From the NCBI GenBank assembly GCA_910584725.1, contig CAJUBE010000048.1, forward strand, positions 1 to 23,287: a stretch of DNA of 23,287 bases. Reading direction: 5' to 3'. The notes under the pieces are model-generated. The model was not told the origin of the DNA. It saw only the letters and a list, made by a program, of their open reading frames with translations, and did not search any database. This DNA comes from an uncultured Lachnospiraceae bacterium (GTDB lineage Bacteria > Bacillota > Clostridia > Lachnospirales > Lachnospiraceae). Both the position numbers and the translations under genes were made by a program. The stretch's first letter is position 1; every line of letters starts with the position of its first letter. Below are positions 20,931-23,287 of this stretch, in pieces.

Positions 20931-21334
20931 TGAAAATACTGCTTGATACACATATTATTTTATGGGCACTGACGAATGATGAGCGGTTATCTCAAAAAGC
21001 AGAAATGATTATATCAAAATCAGAAAATGAAATTTGGTATAGCGCTGCATCGGTTTGGGAGGTGACAATCAAGTATATGAATCATCCCGACCATATGCCA
21101 ATTTCAGGAAAACAATTATCACAGTATTGTCACAGGGCGGGATACCAGATGCTGCCAGTGCAGGAGTGTCATGTACATGCCTTAGAAAGACTTCGGCGTA
21201 TGGAAAATGCACCAACGCACAAAGACCCCTTTGACCGTATTCTGATATCACAGGCTAAAGCGGAAAATATGATGTTTATTACACACGATTCCTTGCTGCC
21301 GTGGTATAGGGAGGAATGTATTATTGCAGTATAA
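20930..21334 (+). CDS. PIN-domain toxin, VapC-like ribonuclease
   Basis: A 134-residue PIN-domain protein of the VapC-like group (COG3744 type). The conserved acids are Asp6 (LLDTHIILWAL), Glu44 (SVWEVTIKY), Asp99 and Asp102 (HKDPFDRILISQA) and Asp120 (ITHDSLL). They bind Mg or Mn and cut RNA; tRNA and rRNA loops are known VapC targets, but the target here is unknown. The catalytic set is intact, so it should be active when free of antitoxin. The ATG at 20930 overlaps the antitoxin stop, with GGAGG just upstream; a TTG one codon earlier is also open. No terminator follows, so read-through into the cupin gene is possible. Confidence 0.9.
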   Translation: MKILLDTHIILWALTNDERLSQKAEMIISKSENEIWYSAASVWEVTIKYMNHPDHMPISGKQLSQYCHRAGYQMLPVQECHVHALERLRRMENAPTHKDPFDRILISQAKAENMMFITHDSLLPWYREECIIAV

Positions 21335-21369
21335 GTCAGGCAAGATGGAAGAGGAGGACATGATAGAGT

Positions 21370-21699
21370 ATGATATTAAATTTTGAAACAATTGAGGAAC
21401 AAATAATCCCGAATTTCAAGGGAGGGGAGAAGGAATTTCGGACGCATATGTACACGGACGAGACGTGCAAGATCATGCGGGCATCTTTAGAGCCGGGCGC
21501 GGCGATTGGCGTACATACCCATGAGGCGGACTGCGAGATGATCTTTATGTTGAAGGGGACGGGCGTTGTGCTCTATGACGGCGGCACGGAGACGTTGCCC
21601 GCGGGGAGCTGCCATTACTGCCCGAAGGGACACAGCCACAGCCTGCGTAATGAGAGCGGCGAAGTGATTGAGTTTTATGCCGTTGTGCCGAAAGCGTGA
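21370..21699 (+). CDS. Small cupin-domain protein
   Basis: A 109-residue single-domain cupin. Motif 1 is GVHTHEADCEMIFMLKGTG, with His49, His51 and Glu55 or Glu57 as likely metal ligands. Motif 2 is LPAGSCHYCPKGHSHSLRN, with further histidines. Such proteins may be isomerases, oxygenases or small-molecule binders; no substrate can be assigned. The ATG at 21370 is 12 bases from GGAGG, a wide gap. A closer ATG at 21360 opens an out-of-frame eight-codon frame (MIEYDIKF) that ends inside the gene and could dampen translation. The cupin stop overlaps the first possible GTG of the MATE gene, so the two are probably co-transcribed. Confidence 0.85.
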   Translation: MILNFETIEEQIIPNFKGGEKEFRTHMYTDETCKIMRASLEPGAAIGVHTHEADCEMIFMLKGTGVVLYDGGTETLPAGSCHYCPKGHSHSLRNESGEVIEFYAVVPKA

Positions 21700-21740
21700 G
21701 GACAATGGCATTCTCCGCGCAGAGGAATGGGGATCATGAC

Positions 21741-23090
21741 ATGACAAAGAAAAAACGGGAAGTGGATCTGCTGCAGGGACCGATTTTGAAGTCAATGCTT
21801 CTCTTTGCGGTGCCCCTTTTCTTTTCCGGGGTGTTTCAGCAGCTTTACAACACGATGGACACCGTGATTATCGGGCACACACTGGGTGACGAGGCGCTGG
21901 CGGCTATGGGCGCGGCAGCGGCGGTCTACGATCTGCTTGTGGGCTTTGCGCTGGGGATCGGCAACGGTCTTGCCATCGTGACAGCCAGAAGCTTCGGCAG
22001 CAGAGACGGGGAGCAGTTGAAACGCTCCGTGGCGGCGTCCCTTGTGATTGGTGTGGGCATCACTGTGGTGATGACCGTGGCGGCGCGTTTTATTTTGTAC
22101 CCTTTTTTGGAAGCGCTGCATACGCCGGAGGAGATCATCGGACAGTCCTACGCTTACATTTCCACGATCACGCTTTTTATCGGTGTCATGTTTGCCTATA
22201 ACTTGTGCGCGGGGCTTTTGCGCGCCATCGGCAACAGTGTGATGCCGCTTGTCTTTCTTGTATTATCGTCCCTGTTAAACATTGTGCTGGATCTGCTGTT
22301 TATCACGCAGCTTCACATGGGCGTGCGGGGCGCGGCGGTGGCGACGGTGCTTGCGCAGGGTGTGTCGGTGCTTGCCTGCCTGTTCTATATCTGGAAAAAG
22401 GCGGATATACTCATTCCGGGAAAGGCGCATTTCGTCCGGGATAGGCAGCTGTACAAGGAGATGCTGGCGCAGGGCTTTGCCATGGCGTTTATGAGCGCCA
22501 TCGTCTATGCGGGCACGGCGATCTTACAGTCCGGCATCAACAGTCTGGGCTATCTGGTGATCGCGGGGCATGTGGCGGCGAGAAAGCTGTTTATGTTTTT
22601 GATGATGCCCTATATGGCGGTCAGCCAGACGGTGAGTACCTTTGTAGCGCAGAATTACGGCGCGGGGCAGGTGGGGCGGATCCGCAGGGCGGTAAAGATT
22701 TCCTATTTGTGCGGCGCGGTGCTGACGGCGGGCATTACGCTTTTTACGGTACCTCTCGCGCCGTGGATGGTGCGGCTGTTGTCCGGCTCTACGGAGTCGG
22801 TGGTGATTGAAAACGGCGCGCTGTACTTGCAGGTGGTGGCGCCCTGTCTGATGATTCTGGCTTTGCTAAATCCCAGCAGGTTTGCGCTGCAGAGCATCGG
22901 CAATAAGATACTGCCCGTCATTTCCAGCGTGATAGAACTGATCGGGAAATATCTGTTTGTGGCGTTTCTCATACCCCGGTTTCAGTATATGGCGGTGATT
23001 TTTTGCGAGCCGGTGATCTGGCTTTTTATGGATATCGAACTTCTGTGGGCGTTTTGGAGAAATCCGCTGATCCGCGCCGGAAGGGAATAG
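21741..23090 (+). CDS. MATE-family multidrug efflux transporter
   Basis: A 449-residue inner-membrane protein with about twelve helices in two six-helix halves, the standard MATE size. The N-terminus DLLQGPILKSMLLFAVPLFFSGVFQQLYNTMDTVIIG and the GDEALAAMGAA segment are family marks, and the second half starts with EMLAQGFAMAFMSAIVYAGTAILQSGINSLG. It exports drugs or metabolites in exchange for Na+ or H+; the substrates are unknown. The frame is open from a GTG at 21696 overlapping the cupin stop. The ATG at 21741 (MTKKKREVDLLQGP) is preferred because it matches the family start, with a GGGG site eight bases upstream. The gene ends nine bases before the hairpin cluster. Confidence 0.93.
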   Translation: MTKKKREVDLLQGPILKSMLLFAVPLFFSGVFQQLYNTMDTVIIGHTLGDEALAAMGAAAAVYDLLVGFALGIGNGLAIVTARSFGSRDGEQLKRSVAASLVIGVGITVVMTVAARFILYPFLEALHTPEEIIGQSYAYISTITLFIGVMFAYNLCAGLLRAIGNSVMPLVFLVLSSLLNIVLDLLFITQLHMGVRGAAVATVLAQGVSVLACLFYIWKKADILIPGKAHFVRDRQLYKEMLAQGFAMAFMSAIVYAGTAILQSGINSLGYLVIAGHVAARKLFMFLMMPYMAVSQTVSTFVAQNYGAGQVGRIRRAVKISYLCGAVLTAGITLFTVPLAPWMVRLLSGSTESVVIENGALYLQVVAPCLMILALLNPSRFALQSIGNKILPVISSVIELIGKYLFVAFLIPRFQYMAVIFCEPVIWLFMDIELLWAFWRNPLIRAGRE

Positions 23091-23098
23091 GGTGAGAA

Positions 23099-23165
23099 AT
23101 GCGAAAAGTACTTCTAAAGACGTCTCGCCATAGGACGAGACGCCAAGAAGTACTAAGTTTCGCAT
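23099..23165 (+). repeat. Right copy of the palindromic 3'-end repeat (hairpin 1)
   Basis: Nested stems: ATGCGAAA (23099-23106) with TTTCGCAT (23158-23165), AGTACTTCT (23107-23115) with AGAAGTACT (23146-23154), and CGTCTCG (23121-23127) with CGAGACG (23136-23142). It follows the MATE stop in the same orientation as the left copy follows its gene. Confidence 0.85.
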
Positions 23166-23167
23166 AA

Positions 23168-23194
23168 GAGAATGCCCAAAATACGGGCATTCTC
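23168..23194 (+). repeat. Hairpin 2 of the right-end cluster
   Basis: GAGAATGCCC pairs perfectly with GGGCATTCTC (10 bp) around the loop AAAATAC. No T run follows. Confidence 0.7.
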
Positions 23195-23207
23195 CGCATT
23201 GATTTGA

Positions 23208-23226
23208 GATTCCGCAGAGCGGAATC
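23208..23226 (+). repeat. Hairpin 3 of the right-end cluster
   Basis: GATTCCGC pairs perfectly with GCGGAATC (8 bp) around AGA. Confidence 0.7.
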
Positions 23227-23239
23227 ATGGTAGTTAGAG

Positions 23240-23287
23240 TGAAAAGAACTTCTAAAGCTCAGCAGCAATGGCTGCTTCGCTAAGAAG
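23240..23287 (+). repeat. Hairpin 4: divergent third copy of the palindromic repeat, cut by the window edge
   Basis: It shares TGAAAAG and CTTCTAAAG with the other copies. The inner stem is wholly different in sequence, AGCAGC / GCTGCT (loop AATG), but sits in the same place. The outer CTTCT (23249-23253) pairs with AGAAG (23283-23287), where the window stops. Confidence 0.7.

Noticed and set aside
22866..23268. Minus-strand frames running through the right-end hairpins
   Set aside because: They cross the MATE gene end and the palindromes, with no ribosome site or domain; repeats of this kind often give false reading frames.
1..23287. CRISPR array, tRNA, rRNA, riboswitch or phage attachment site
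   Set aside because: No regularly spaced repeats, no tRNA cloverleaf and no aptamer pattern that I could recognise. The only repeated units are the palindromic elements, the MITE ends and the R1/R2 pairs.

Overview
The window looks like chromosome of a gut-type Lachnospiraceae (Firmicutes, Clostridia). The basis is the kind of genes present: an Rpn-type nuclease remnant, BlaI/BlaR1-type sensing, a YolD plus Y-family polymerase pair, a rubredoxin fused to a glutamate-synthase-like FMN domain, DUF362 ferredoxins, an Lsa/CplR-type ABC-F protein and strong AGGAGG ribosome binding sites. No database search was possible, so the family assignment is inference. No rRNA, tRNA, CRISPR array, complete insertion sequence or phage gene was seen. 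Both ends lie inside the same kind of palindromic repeat, which suggests the window is an assembly contig that broke at repeats.

Layout. 1-1264: left palindromic repeat, a small membrane protein, an XRE regulator and an N-terminally lost Rpn remnant. 1336-5516: a membrane protein of unknown function, then a BlaI-BlaR1-DJ-1/PfpI operon with a clear promoter and two operator dyads. 5541-7216 (minus): Y-family polymerase and YolD under a promoter carrying an SOS box. 7297-9800: tandem HD/HD-GYP protein and DUF362 ferredoxin protein, ended by a strong terminator. 9877-11399 (minus): rubredoxin-GltS-like oxidoreductase behind a PerR-like palindrome. 11410-13051 (minus): ECF-type sigma factor and DUF2461 protein. 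13133-13287: a 155-bp MITE with 14-bp terminal inverted repeats and a perfect 8-bp target duplication. 13478-15137: an acidic coiled-coil protein and a C39-like papain-fold protein. 15145-17016 (minus): ABC-F protein with a long attenuator leader holding tiny upstream reading frames.

17155-20298 is a low-GC, T-rich module: a small protein, a PTS EIICB transporter and an AraC-type regulator. It is bracketed by two copies of a promoter-like 46-bp repeat and contains two copies of a repeated 3'-end/terminator module. It probably forms one sugar-uptake unit controlled by its own AraC protein. 20612-21334 is a RelB-like/PIN-domain toxin-antitoxin pair with an operator dyad. A cupin protein and a MATE efflux pump follow, and the window ends in a run of four hairpins.

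Much of the window deals with sensing and surviving stress: antibiotic or wall stress (BlaR1, ABC-F, MATE), DNA damage (polymerase/YolD) and probable peroxide or oxygen stress (rubredoxin-GltS). The observations most worth checking are the covarying end repeats, the MITE, the ABC-F leader and the repeat-bracketed PTS module.
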